A stretch of 64,000 bases of DNA from Phytophthora sp. 'mugwort' (taxonomy: Eukaryota; Oomycota; Peronosporomycetes; Peronosporales; Peronosporaceae), in the NCBI GenBank assembly GCA_033558025.1, contig JAUCEF010000013.1, positions 2,225,001 to 2,289,000 on the forward strand, written 5' to 3'. The notes under the pieces are model-generated. The model had not been told where the DNA came from and did not search any database. It was given only the letters and a program-made list of their open reading frames with translations. Both the position numbers and the translations under genes were made by a program. Shown one piece after another: positions 1-11,100 of the stretch (position 1 is its first letter; the number at the start of each line of letters is the position of its first letter).

Positions 1-1263
1 GCAGGTATTGGAGTGAGTTGTTACAATGGGCCGTCGCGTGGCTTGCACTGCTCACTCACTGTTTCCATGTCCAACGGTAGCTATCATGGGCTGAAGACCT
101 TGAGCGTGCTGAAGCGGGTGATGAAGACTTGTCTACGGGGAATGGAGCAGACAAGCAAGAAAAGGCCGAAGTTGAGGTGTGTGCCCTCCGTACCTTAGCT
201 TTGCTCGCATCGTGACTCATGTGACGATCGTACAGGAAGCTGAACCTGAGCAGCTTAGCGAAGAAGATAAAGAGCAACCGTACGAAAGAAAGCTTACACC
301 CAGGGAACGAATGGCTATTGAAGAAGAAGAGCGCTGGCAGGTGCGTGTTGAATACCTATCTCGCTATTATCGGTGTACTAACGTACAAACAGCGTACTCT
401 GGAGGAAGTAGAAAGACGAGAACGTGAGGAGGCGTTGCAGTCTTCAGGCGATTCAACAGAAGAAGTGGAAGCTGACGAGGTGGAGCAGATCAATGACTCT
501 CACGACAAATACGATCAGGTTCGAAGAGGTTCAATTGCTACGCCATTGACCGATCAGTTACACTAATTCTTTCTTGTCTGTCGCTCCAATTTCTGCGCAG
601 GAGGCAATTGATAGCAACTCCCCTCAAGACGGAGACGACGTCTACGATACTACACACCTCGAAAAGCAGCGAAGACTGGTTCGTAAAGCTCTTGCTCTTC
701 AACTCAAAACTCGTTTCACTCGGATTTAGCTTAAGGTTTCACTCAGGAGGAACAAGGTATCCAGCCAGCCGACGGTGATGAAGGGGAGGAGGAGGCTCTT
801 CCGGTCATTCCCGGTCTGACAGACGTCGAGTTAATCGCGTTCAACGCTGAGTACGCGAACGAAGAAGTGCTCGACAAGATCATCGACTGGTCCTACGACC
901 AAGTCGCAGACCTGTCACGGTACCGCGACAATTACATCCACGTGGAGGACCTGTACCAGTACGTCCTCCTCAACTGAAACATAGCTACCGTCATCTGCTC
1001 CTAACGTGAACGTGTGCAGATTTCTCCTTAAAACGCTGAACCCGCTGAACGAAGAGATCGACGTGGAGGACGAGCAGATCCTGACGAATGCGGTCGCTGA
1101 GCTGCGCAGGCAGCAGGGCCTGGTGGACGAGGAGCAGATTGTGTACCGAGGCTTCATCGCTCGCGGCATGCCGCTGCGTTTCCTGCAGTCTCTGGCTCAC
1201 GAGATGCACCAGACTGTGCAGACGAGACGCCTCCAGGCCAGCCCAGGCCGCGACGAGCTCTAA
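1..1263 (+). CDS. 3' part of an intron-rich acidic coiled-coil-like protein, unrecognised
   Basis: The left edge cuts this gene. Reading with GT-AG splicing gives exons 81-176, 236-340, 393-518, 601-678, 747-958 and 1020-1263, all in one continuous frame and ending in TAA. The first four junctions are phase 0, and the last is in the middle of a Gln codon. The encoded C-terminal part is very rich in Glu and Asp with charged heptad-like stretches (for example around 236-518). It ends in a more globular acidic segment of about 130 residues containing TDVELIAFNAEYANEE and a final Arg/Gln-rich helix. No signal, membrane span or catalytic motif is visible and I do not recognise the family. An upstream exon probably lies before position 80 because an in-frame stop sits just before the acceptor. 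The exon chain is well supported; the function is unknown. Confidence 0.7.
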
Positions 1264-1606
1264 GATACTAGCGGCTAGTAAGCCTTGCCAAAGCCTCTCG
1301 CAGTCTTGATCACACAACATCGAAGCAAACATTCTTGCTCCCTCGTGTCAAACGAATTTTAATGATCGTTTTCTATTGCGGATCAGGATTGTAAAAACCT
1401 CTAAAATACTGACCTCAATAATACTGAGGTCAAAGGTCCATATTATGGACCTTCGAGTCTTCCAATCACCGTGTTTGCAATGGATCGCTACGATTGGCTC
1501 TGGGCGCGTGGCCGCGCGCGTTGATTGGCGCAATACCTGCCGCAAGCTGCTACACCGCTCACTTGCCAAGTTGTCTGCGAATACTCAAGACAAGTCAGTT
1601 GAGGAG

Positions 1607-2665
1607 ATGGAACTCAAGGCCGACGATACTCTGAAGAAGGCCGGGGCGGCGTCCTCGGGGGCGCTGCTCACGTCGCTTTTTGTGACGCCGCTGGATGTGG
1701 CCAAGGTGCGCATCCAGTCGCAGATCCAGTTGACGCCGTCCAAGGCGCTGACCGATCTCCGCATCACACACTCGAGCGTCGGCACATCCGTGGCCACCGC
1801 CGTCGAGCAGTGTCGCTGCCGCAGTCGCTGCGTGTGCAACCGCTCCATCACGCGCCCCGTGGAGAACCTGCGGTCGTCGCGACGCGGGGGAAAGGCCCTC
1901 CCAGCCATGCGCATGTCCTGCTCCCGCGCCGTGGCGCCTCTGCAGCTCCAGGGCACGTCGCATGCCCTGCGCCACATCTTCCAGACCGAGGGGCTTAAGG
2001 GCCTGTTCGCAGGCCTTTCACCAGCCATGGTCATTGCCGTGCCTTCCACTGTGCTGTACTACATGTCGTACGACCTGCTACTGAACGAAGGACGTCAGCG
2101 GTTTCCACAGATGGAGGGACTGATGCCGTTGATGGCCGGGACGACGGCAAGAATATTAGCGGCGTCAATTACGTCGCCTATCGAACTAATCCGGACGAGA
2201 ATGCAGGGCGAAAAAGTAGGGGCTAGTATCGTGACCACGTTCCAGCAAGCAGTACGGCGTGGAGGATACGCTTCGTTACTGAATGGTCTGGGGGCCACGT
2301 TGGCTCGGGACGTGCCCTTCTCTGCGATTTACTGGACGTCGTACGAGAATCTACAGAAAAGGCTGGGTTTGGATGAGGGAGGACTGTCGAGGACGCAGAG
2401 GGCATTCGCGTGTGGAGCTGTGTCGGGGGCCATTGCCGCGACGGTGACCACCCCATTTGATGTGGTCAAGACGTTGCAGCAGGTGTCCATGTCTGCGCAG
2501 GGATCGCAGGCGTCCGGGATGGTGGTGCTCAGACAGGTGGTGGCTAGCAAGGGCGTGAGCGGAGTTTTCACGGGGCTTAGTGCACGACTTGCACGCGTGG
2601 CGCCGTCATGCGCCATCATGATCTCGTGCTATGAGCTTGGAAAAGAAAAGCTCGGCATTGCATGA
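1607..2665 (+). CDS. Mitochondrial carrier, SLC25A39/SLC25A40 (Mtm1) type
   Basis: This single-exon gene encodes 352 residues from the ATG at 1607. The frame is open further upstream, but the length from this Met fits the family (about 340-360). The three carrier repeats show the signature PxDxxK or its variants: PLDVAKVRIQSQ near residue 28, PIELIRTRMQGE near 190 and PFDVVKTLQQV near 285. A long loop after the first signature (residues about 45-110) contains a tight cysteine cluster at residues 69, 71, 75 and 77. In the SLC25A39 family this matrix loop carries conserved cysteines tied to regulation of glutathione import. The inferred role is inner-membrane transport, probably of glutathione, supporting mitochondrial iron-sulfur and manganese homeostasis. 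Subfamily assignment is from motif memory; the carrier fold itself is certain. Confidence 0.88.
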   Translation: MELKADDTLKKAGAASSGALLTSLFVTPLDVAKVRIQSQIQLTPSKALTDLRITHSSVGTSVATAVEQCRCRSRCVCNRSITRPVENLRSSRRGGKALPAMRMSCSRAVAPLQLQGTSHALRHIFQTEGLKGLFAGLSPAMVIAVPSTVLYYMSYDLLLNEGRQRFPQMEGLMPLMAGTTARILAASITSPIELIRTRMQGEKVGASIVTTFQQAVRRGGYASLLNGLGATLARDVPFSAIYWTSYENLQKRLGLDEGGLSRTQRAFACGAVSGAIAATVTTPFDVVKTLQQVSMSAQGSQASGMVVLRQVVASKGVSGVFTGLSARLARVAPSCAIMISCYELGKEKLGIA

Positions 2666-3172
2666 GTGGAGGACATACAAGTTGTAAGGATGCCGAGTCA
2701 TGGTGAGGAAGGTCACTCATCTGAGCAGGCCAGAGCAGGGCTAAAATGAGCATGATGAGTGACCTTGCTGCTGGAGACGTAGGTCCGATATTTAATAAAT
2801 TCAAGCTGCGGATCGTCCTGTGAACCAGATTGTCGTTGCTTCACGTGAGGTCTCGCGTGACCTGCATGCTCCTCAGGGGCAGTCGCGTTGCGGCTTACGA
2901 AATTCAAACGCGGATTTTCACTAGATTAATCAAGCGGACTCTACCGACACTCCTTTGACGGCACTACGTGCTGCTCATGCTGTGCGTTGTCGATCTATTT
3001 TTAAAATTGGAAAGCCATTAAAATTGCCAAGTGCTTGTGATCATCGCCACCTTTCATTTGGTAAAGTAAATACTTTCGAAGTACATCTTATTAATGACAG
3101 ACTTCGAAGTACTATATGAACGTCAGAGAAATCGAAATCTGGGACGAGGTGATGGCTGAGCTCACTCAAGCA
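2666..3172. other. Intergenic spacer, no gene recognised
   Basis: The first part would hold the 3' UTR of the carrier gene. Near 3075-3115 there are two copies of a motif built on TTCGAAGTA, one close to a palindrome. A similar motif recurs near 57698-57712 downstream of the MULE-derived gene. I see no coding potential. Confidence 0.5.
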
Positions 3173-3180
3173 GACAAAAC
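3173..3180. repeat. hAT target-site duplication, left copy
   Basis: GACAAAAC abuts the element's left end. The right copy at 5333-5340 is GGCAAAAC, seven of eight bases identical. Confidence 0.75.
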
Positions 3181-5332
3181 CAGGGCCTCTTTATTTCTCG
3201 GGGTTTGACCTGACCTACAGTAACTTATTTTACATCTGTAAAAATATAATTATTTATTTTTAAAACCCTCAAAATATTATTTCGCCTGGCAACCACCAAT
3301 CTACCAGAACCAACCATTCACAACTTAAGACATGCTTCTTTTTCTTCACTTACTTTCTATTTCCTTTCTACACCCCAACTCTACCTCCATCCAATACGAC
3401 ATCGGCAACAGCCGGTTGCCCACGCTTTACCAACGCCCAGATCTCGGGCTTCTTCTTCAGGCCGTGCCACAACGAGTATGACGAAACTATTCCCGAGTAT
3501 TTTCGCTATCGCTGCGGCACGGTCCGGAAGCAGACCAACCGAAATGGCTATTCGAACCTGATGCAGCACGTGAGTCGAGAGCACCCGGACTACGAGCACG
3601 CCATGCTCGACGCAGCGACAGCCGAGACGGCTCCCTCGTTAACTTCGTCCGCCACTCGTCCCAGAATCTGTAGAGCTGGATGGACTGGACGATCCAGTCC
3701 AATCTTGCTTTTGCGAAAGTCGCGAAGCGAGACGGTACGGTACGATATATGTTCTGTACTTCAGTTTATTTTATTTTACTAAGTATTACAATTAACATAT
3801 GTTAAATTGTGGATGGATACATAAAATTAGGTACTCGAATCTGGACCCCATCTCCCAAGAAACCCTTCGACAGGGTATGGACGGAGTGATGCGAGCTGTC
3901 GAGCGTGCGATCACAGAGGAGCTATCCCCTCGCTTTGGCGTCATGATGGACGGCTGGACACACGCCTCGGAGCATTACGTCGCCTGGTTTGCCTGATTCG
4001 AGAAAGACGATCAACTGTCCACTGTATTGCTGAGCAGGCTTCATTGCTCAACGAGCCGGACGACGACCTATCCGCTCGAGCGCACCTTGAGTTTCTCGAG
4101 TCTATGCTGGGGCGAGATTACGGAGTGCAGCTCAAGCGGTGCATCTTTATTGTCGGTGACAATTGTTCGGTCAACCGTTTGCTGGCTACGCTCAGGACAA
4201 TCCGTTAGTGGGTTGCGCCAGTCACCGCCTAAATCGCTCCCTGCAACAGCATTTGGTACAGCACGAGGATGACTTGGCTGCTGTACAAGCATTGATGATT
4301 AAGCTGAGGACGCTAACTCAATCGGCAAACTTCGGTAAGAAAATGTGTATTCATTGGATTAATATTTTCTAGCTAAATCACCATTTCTTTTTAATTTTGG
4401 TAAAGGGTGAAAACGGAGCTTCGGCCTGTTATCAGGCAAGATATCCGATGGAGTTCGAACTTTAATATGGTCAAGCGCTATTTTTAGCTGCTGGAGTTTC
4501 TAGATGCCGAGGACGACGACATCATGGAGATGATGCCGGCACCATCTGCTAACAAGCGACTTCGTGCTTTGTACAAGGAGCTAAAGGACATCGAATCGGT
4601 GTCGAAGGCGCTTCAAGGTCAACACGTCAATTTGCAGGATGTTCAGTAGTTCGACGAACTCATCTGGACCAAGCCACACTTCATGACATACCTCGGTACG
4701 AGTATACATACGATGACTACGTGTTGATATTATTTATTTATTTATTTACTATTATTATGTAGGCCCTCGCGCGACTATTGTTCACAGTCCCGACTTTGAG
4801 TCGGGCTGTGTACGCGCCCTGAGAGGTCGGCAAAACCCATTGATGCATGCAGAGAAGGCGGCGCTGCTTCCATTTGTGAAGCCAACGGAGACGAGAGCGA
4901 ATCGGACGACGATGATCAAGCCTCTTTTGCGTCTCCGCAAGCGCCGCCGCCCACAACATTCCGCGGTCAGTTACAATCTTTTGACGACAATCCCCCCAAC
5001 GCCTAACCTGGTAAGCGCTTCTTCAGCGTTGCCCCCGTTACCTTCGGACGTCAGCGCCACGGTCTGCTGCCAGCAACGCTGGAGATGACTTTGTTTCTGC
5101 GCGAGAACCGCAGTTATTGGAATGCCAGCATTGTCAATAGTCTTAACTAGATCGCTTAGTTGAGTGCTAATATATTTGACTACATATACTGCATTTCTTC
5201 AATTACTCCGTTATTTATTTCGAGTTGTCGAGCCATGCCATAACTTGCTTTCCACCTCACGAGAGCTTATCACATAATTTATTTTTGCTTGCAAGGAACC
5301 AATAAGTAAAAATGCCATATTCGGAGGCCCTG
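3181..5332 (+). mobile_element. hAT DNA transposon, 2.15 kb, decayed
   Basis: The element begins with CAGGGCCTC at 3181 and ends with the exact reverse complement GAGGCCCTG at 5332. It is flanked by 8-bp direct repeats differing at one base: GACAAAAC at 3173-3180 and GGCAAAAC at 5333-5340. An 8-bp duplication and short CAGGG-type ends are hallmarks of the hAT superfamily, and the internal reading frames independently look like a hAT transposase. The ends are AT-rich. The single mismatch in the duplication and the broken frames show an old, inactive copy. Confidence 0.8.
3390..5150 (+). pseudogene. hAT-family transposase remnant with BED-type zinc finger
   Basis: Broken frames on the plus strand can be read as one ancestral transposase. 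The N-terminal part (about 3440-3610) has a BED-like finger with a C...H-x-x-x-x-H ending (NLMQHVSREHPDY). The middle (3799-3996) holds the conserved MMDGWTHASEHYVAWFA segment. The 4100-4330 stretch has an IFIVGDNCSVNR-like catalytic region and a GCASHRLNRSLQQHL segment. The C-terminal dimerisation region near 5015-5110 contains RFFSVAPVTFGRQRHGLLPA. Several frameshifts and in-frame stops separate these blocks, so no full protein can be made. It sits inside a mapped hAT element with matching ends, which supports the call. Confidence 0.8.
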
Positions 5333-5340
5333 GGCAAAAC
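5333..5340. repeat. hAT target-site duplication, right copy
   Basis: GGCAAAAC lies directly after the right terminal repeat and pairs with GACAAAAC at 3173-3180. Confidence 0.75.
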
Positions 5341-6699
5341 ATTACATGTACAAAAGCAACCTTCAGATTCGCCACCTAGACAAAACATACCAGGTAGACT
5401 CAATTCGGCTCCCTGATCTCCCCGGAGTACAGTAAGCACAAAAAATATCATCGATATCTTGCAGAACGCGACGCTACGGCACTTAGCAGAGCAGGCCACG
5501 TCCATCAGCCTCATCGTCCAGGGGTAGATCATAAAAACAAGCGACAGCGGCTCCAAGCAGTGGAGCTAACTGCCAGTCAGTCTGTGCATCTATCAATCTA
5601 CCCCTCAGTTCCACAAGAAGAGGCTTGCAGCAGATGCGGTGCCCCGCTCCACAATCTGCACATTTGATGGGCTATTGGTTTTGCGCTAATATGCATGAGA
5701 GAACGTAAAACACAAAACACACGTGGTGGAGGCACGCTCAGGGGACATTTTTCTCACACTCAAACACACTTAACAGAATAAATGTGGTTCATTGTTTCTC
5801 CTTCTTGTTCAGCTGAAGATTAACCAACTGCCTAGTACTTAATGGTCGCAAAAAACTCTGCTCCTCGTTTTCTACGTCCGGTTTCAATTGTAAAGATTAT
5901 TTTTCTTTAGAGCCTCCGCTGCGACGCTTTTTAATGTCACTAGCGCCCTTTAGTATCATAAGGAATGACCACCCTAGCTCGAACTTGTTTGCCTTGAGCT
6001 CCACGCTAAGTTCCATAAACATGGAGAATATTTATAGACCAGGGTGGTTGACAGAGTATGGTAATAAATGTTGCCCGTCGCCAACGGAAGCATGGAGCAC
6101 ATCCTCCACAGTCCATGCAGCGAGCACATAAGCACAACGCAGCTTTATCTTGGCTAATACAAACATGTAGAGTACTTGCATGACCCCGACAGCCGTGCGT
6201 GGCATGCCAAACATATCGTAGCGTTAGAGGTCCGGAACTTGTCGATGTTATCGAGCTCCACGCTACAGACCCTACAAAGGTGAGGAGAATAATAATACAG
6301 GATCATGTATATATGGATCACAAGCAATATTTCATAGTGTGAATATACGAATTAGCAACTCACATCGACACAAAACAGTTTCTCGAGAAACGTACCACTC
6401 ATCACCAGTCCGAACATTGTTCAGCTGGATAACACTTCCAGTCGCGTCTGAATTCACCTTGCAGCTGTAAACGTTTCCGCTGTGATCAACCAACTCCGGT
6501 ATTGTTGACATCTTGGCAAACGTCTTCTCGATCGCGGAAATTAAAAACTGACCTCAGGAAAGCTAGCTTTTGGCTTATCTTGAACTTGTCAACGGGGAAG
6601 ATGCTAGAAAAGCTCCAACAGGCAGTTAGTTGGCGTATTGCTTTAACTGCCGCACTCAATGTGGGTGAATTGGAAAAAAATCACATCACTTCAACTTCC
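5341..6699. other. Repeat-like spacer between hAT and pogo elements, no recognised gene
   Basis: Only short interrupted frames are present. A minus-strand frame at about 5935-6214 (start MFGMPRTAVGVMQVLYMF) reads as plausible but interrupted protein and may be a relic. I recognise no family. No terminal repeats of a further element were found. Confidence 0.35.
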
Positions 6700-6701
6700 T
6701 A

Positions 6702-6728
6702 CCGTAAAATTCGGATTCTGTAAGACAA
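6702..6728 (+). repeat. pogo element left terminal inverted repeat
   Basis: It starts CCGTAAAATTCGGATTCTG directly after a TA dinucleotide. It matches the complement of 12884-12910 except at two positions. Confidence 0.88.
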
Positions 6729-8176
6729 ACGGATTCATTGCAACAGTCGTAAAACTATCAAGGTGGCATGCAAAAAAGAGACAACTTGTACTGTTGCAAT
6801 GAAGGTGACACCTCTCGCATGAAATGCCCTTACATTACTGAAGGCAAAATTCAGATGCAAATGACCATGTATTGAGAACTTTTTATCTATCTAGTCGTCT
6901 TGCACTAACGGTGCATCCGCCACGATGGCAGCCACACGGAAACGACCGTCTGGGTCACGGGGCCTGTTGGTATCACGCCCGCCCGCGCATACCCGTTCAC
7001 GATTGTGTCGGGCTTGACATCATCCCACGCCTCGACAACGAACCGCAAGATGAGCGCCCATTTCTCCGATGTCGAGACCGGGAAGGGATTGCCGAGGTGA
7101 TGCTCGAGATAAATCCTCCTAATGGATAAAATAACGCGCAACGCAACAAGTTAAAACATGTAAAGGAAGCCGTAAAAACAACATAAACGTACCGAAATGC
7201 GTCCTTAAATGGCTTCATGACTGCCACGTCCATTGGTTGACACAACCCTGTGATGCCTGGTGGTACGAACTGCACCTGCGTGCAGCACTGCTCAAGTGAA
7301 GCCCTCACTGAGGCCATTTTGTGGACTTTAAGTCTATCCAAGATCAGCAGCCGGCATCCTTCCACGCTGGGCTTCCAAACCTATTTAATAAACAAAATTA
7401 GCTCGTAAAAATTAAGTTCCGAATACAAATGTTAAAAACGTACCCGGTCAATCCACTCCATCATCACCGCCTCGTTGCAAAAAGCCTTCTTTTGAACGGT
7501 ATGTTCAGCTCCATACGGGGCCTCCTTGAACACCAGCAAACACGATCAGCGGAGGCAATATGATGCCTGTCGCTGATGCTGTAAGAAACACCGGTGCTCT
7601 AAAACCGTTGATTTAACTACCTGTAAAGGTAAAAATAAATAAAAGTTAGCCAAATCCCACAAAATAAACAATACAATAAGAAATATATCTTGCAGTACGT
7701 CCGCAGTTGCGTTTCCCGTGAAATCAATGGTGGTCTTGCCGGCCATATCAATGGATATGGCCGTCTGGTTCATGTTGAACATGGCGGCGAGCTTGGTATC
7801 GCCGCGCTCCGCCGAAAGGATGCCGTCTTCTTTAATGACATGCTGAATTGACTGCGAAAATACGTTTGCAACAAGCTGTATTTATCACAAAAAACACAAA
7901 ACTTAACTTAAACCAGTGTTAAAACAAAGAAATGAAACATTTACCTCCATGTCTTGTCGCTCTTTCTACCCTTGTGCGCGATCCGTCGAATTGACAAGTG
8001 ATTACGCTTGAGTAAACGCCTCAGCAACGAGATGTTTCCGCCTCTGCTACGTGCTTTGACCTGGACCGGGTCATATCGAGCTAGCATTAGCAGCAGGCAC
8101 TCCATGGATTTACAGAGAGAGCGATTTTTCCGCATTTATACAATCCAATCCAGAAGTCTAAATAGGAACATTAGTA

Positions 8177-8198
8177 TTAACCCCTTGAACTCGAGGGG
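8177..8198 (+). repeat. PiggyBac-like left TTAA and terminal inverted repeat
   Basis: TTAA is followed by CCCCTTGAACTCGAGGGG. The terminal repeat is itself partly palindromic (CCCC...GGGG). Confidence 0.9.
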
Positions 8199-11100
8199 TT
8201 TTCATTCCCCTCGTCTCCCTAAGCCCTAGGTGTCCAAACGTGTATCTGCGGGTAAGGGTTTGCATACTAAACGCTTGATGTTTTATTAACGTTTATAGTG
8301 GATAGCAGCAAGCTAAACCTAAACATTGCAAACAGCTTCTCCTATGCTATGATGTATGGTCCAATTTGCTGCAGACCTGAAGTCACATCAGATACACGTT
8401 TTGAGTTGATAGCGTGTATGATGTGCGGATTGTGCTGTGATAAAATCCATACAACGACGGACACAGCCGCCGACACAGTTGTTATAGATGCTAGCAAAGA
8501 ACAGATGCAACGAAGTCGAATGAAAAATGATGTCACATTTGTGTATAGTGAAATTCAAAGTGAACGGAGACCAAACCAGCTGCTCAAGTCAGTCGTCGTC
8601 GACACTTCCCGAACGGCGTGCGCGCTTTTCCTGCGGGGCCCCAGCAGCTGACACATCGCTTGATTGCTCACCCTCCGCGGATTCTTCCTCGTCCTCCTCA
8701 CCTCTATCACTCTCTCTGCGACCACCAGGCGTGCGGGCACAAATGCTCCTCTTCTTCCCGCTCTTGTTTGGCATCAGTGTTCCGTTGCGCTAGGCCCTGT
8801 GCCAAATGTCAAAGCAGGACATGAGCTCGCCGTTAACGACGTGCCGCTTCTTCTCGCACAGGAAAACGCGCCAGGATATGGGCTTCTTGGAAACCGTCGG
8901 TAGCTTGCACTTGCTGCAATAGATGGACGAATCCACACCACGGGCATTGTCCGTGCCGTTGAGTAAAAGAGCATACTTTGCAGACATGTGTACGCCGCTT
9001 CCTCCCTATATGATTGTTGCCAGCCCGCCATTCGTCCTTCTGCAGTGGGCGGACTGACGGCTTATTGTGTTGCTGTTGGGCTTTGACGGCGTCGCTTGAA
9101 GGGCTTCGTTGCTGCGCAGGGAGTCCCAGTCTTCTTCGCGCAGCTGGCACAGCTCGAGGTGTAGCTGTTTCATGAACTTCACGTGGCTCATCTTCTTGAT
9201 GTTGGCGGCGGCACGAGCAGCATTGAAGACAATTTACTCGTTGATAACTGCTAAATCTACACGCCCAAGGAAAAGGGACTTGTAGTACTTCTTGTACTTG
9301 ATACAAAGCTGCAGTGAGTACCAGTGCGTGTATTATAGACGATTAGTAAAGTTGAAAACTTGTACATACAAGATAGCAGCACTTATCGTTGGAGACGCAA
9401 CTAATCGTGAACGTCCACGCCTCCCATGTAAGTCTGGTAGTCCTTCACAAGGCGAGGGCACGCAACTTCTTGCTTCTCTCCAGTCAGGTTGTTGCGGCGA
9501 ACGATGCGGTCGAACTGCACGCTACCACCTGTACTCAGCATGTGCACGGCTCGCGTATCCTACCAGCGCAACAGTCTCACCTGTGGTACTTGCAGAGAAT
9601 CCGTCACAATGAAAGTCCCTCGATCAATACTTGCTGGACGATTCTTTGGTATCTTGGGTGGTTTCTTCGTCTCGCCCGGTTTCTTCTTTGAAATGAGTTT
9701 CGTGCACAACCCCTGACGATCTGTCCTCACGATCCCGACACTGTAGAACTCCATAGCCAATAGCTGCAAAGATAGCGGCACGGACGAGTAAAACCTATCC
9801 ATTACAACGAGTCGAATCTCACCATTTCCAAGGAGCTGAAGAGCCGAAAACTTGCTGGAAGTTGCGCACCACAGCTGCAGGGTCCTGACTTGTCGTCCGT
9901 GGAACTTGACAATCCTGTGCTCTCCGTCTTGCCACAATATACTTCGAAGCTGTAGCATACAACTTAACGCATGTGTTAGTCTGTAAGGTACATGATTAGC
10001 GAACTTAGCGATAAAAAAAGGCGGGCGTGTCCAAAGACACGCCGCACCGTATCGGATGCAGTACGCCATTGTGGAGCAGCACAACATGAACAACTTGGTG
10101 CCCTACTTATGGGGCTTGTCCTTGATGTAGACGCGCATCCGGTTTAACGCCGACCTTGAGGGGAGCATTGCTTCATCGAATGCCATGACGGCAGGAGGCT
10201 TGATCCCGGCAGCGAAGCGGTCTTGTAAGGCGTCAATAACTGGACGTAATTTCCATGCACGATCCTTGGCAGCTTGTGAGTCGCTATTTGAGCTGAAATG
10301 CAAGTTGCGAGACAGGTGCATGAAGCGATCGCGAGTCATGAACGGACCGAAACATCCGCGAGGGATGGCCCCTTCATCCGTAGTCCGCCAGTGGATTGCC
10401 ATCTTCTCCTTGTTTGGAACTATTAAGCGCGCCATCAACAGTCCGATGAAGACGCATGTCTCTAGCCGTAATATCTGGTGCCGCCTGGATTTCCACCCTA
10501 TGCGCTCTCACGACATACTCTTGAACTCACTGTGCTTTTGCTCACGCGCCAATTGCTTAGCATGTTGTTCTTCAACTCGCTCATCAATCTTGCTTTCGAA
10601 ATATGCGTTTGACTCTTCCGCTATCGCCTTCCAAAGGTCAGACTGCATGAGGTAAAAGAACGCTCCAGATGGGGTTGTAGCCGCAGCCAGCGCTCTATCA
10701 GTTGGCCCAGATTCGCCATTGTACAGGTTCGGATAGTCTTCACCCATTTCGTCCGGTCCACGTTGCTCGTATGGCTCCATCAAGTAGTCGTAAGGCGTGT
10801 ACGTCGTTAGGACCTTCCAACTGCTGCCGCCCATTTCTTTCAAGAAGGTGCTTGGCACGCTTCCAGACGTGATGTTCGTCATCCCGCCGACAGTAGGGAG
10901 CAAGTGCTCGTCAAACCCCATGTCTGGTGGAACAGGGATTTGCACGTCCGTAGCATCGAAGTCATCTACAGGCGAATCATCATTATCGCCGTCGTCATTC
11001 TCAGCCTTCGATTCGAACCCCGCAAACCGCATTGGGTCGTCAGTACCAGCAATCTTATTGACATCTCCTAGCAATAAATAAATGAAGCATACAAGTTAGC

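Noticed and set aside
1585..2049. A 154-codon frame opposite the mitochondrial carrier
   Set aside because: It is a shadow of the carrier's GC-rich coding strand and has no family resemblance.
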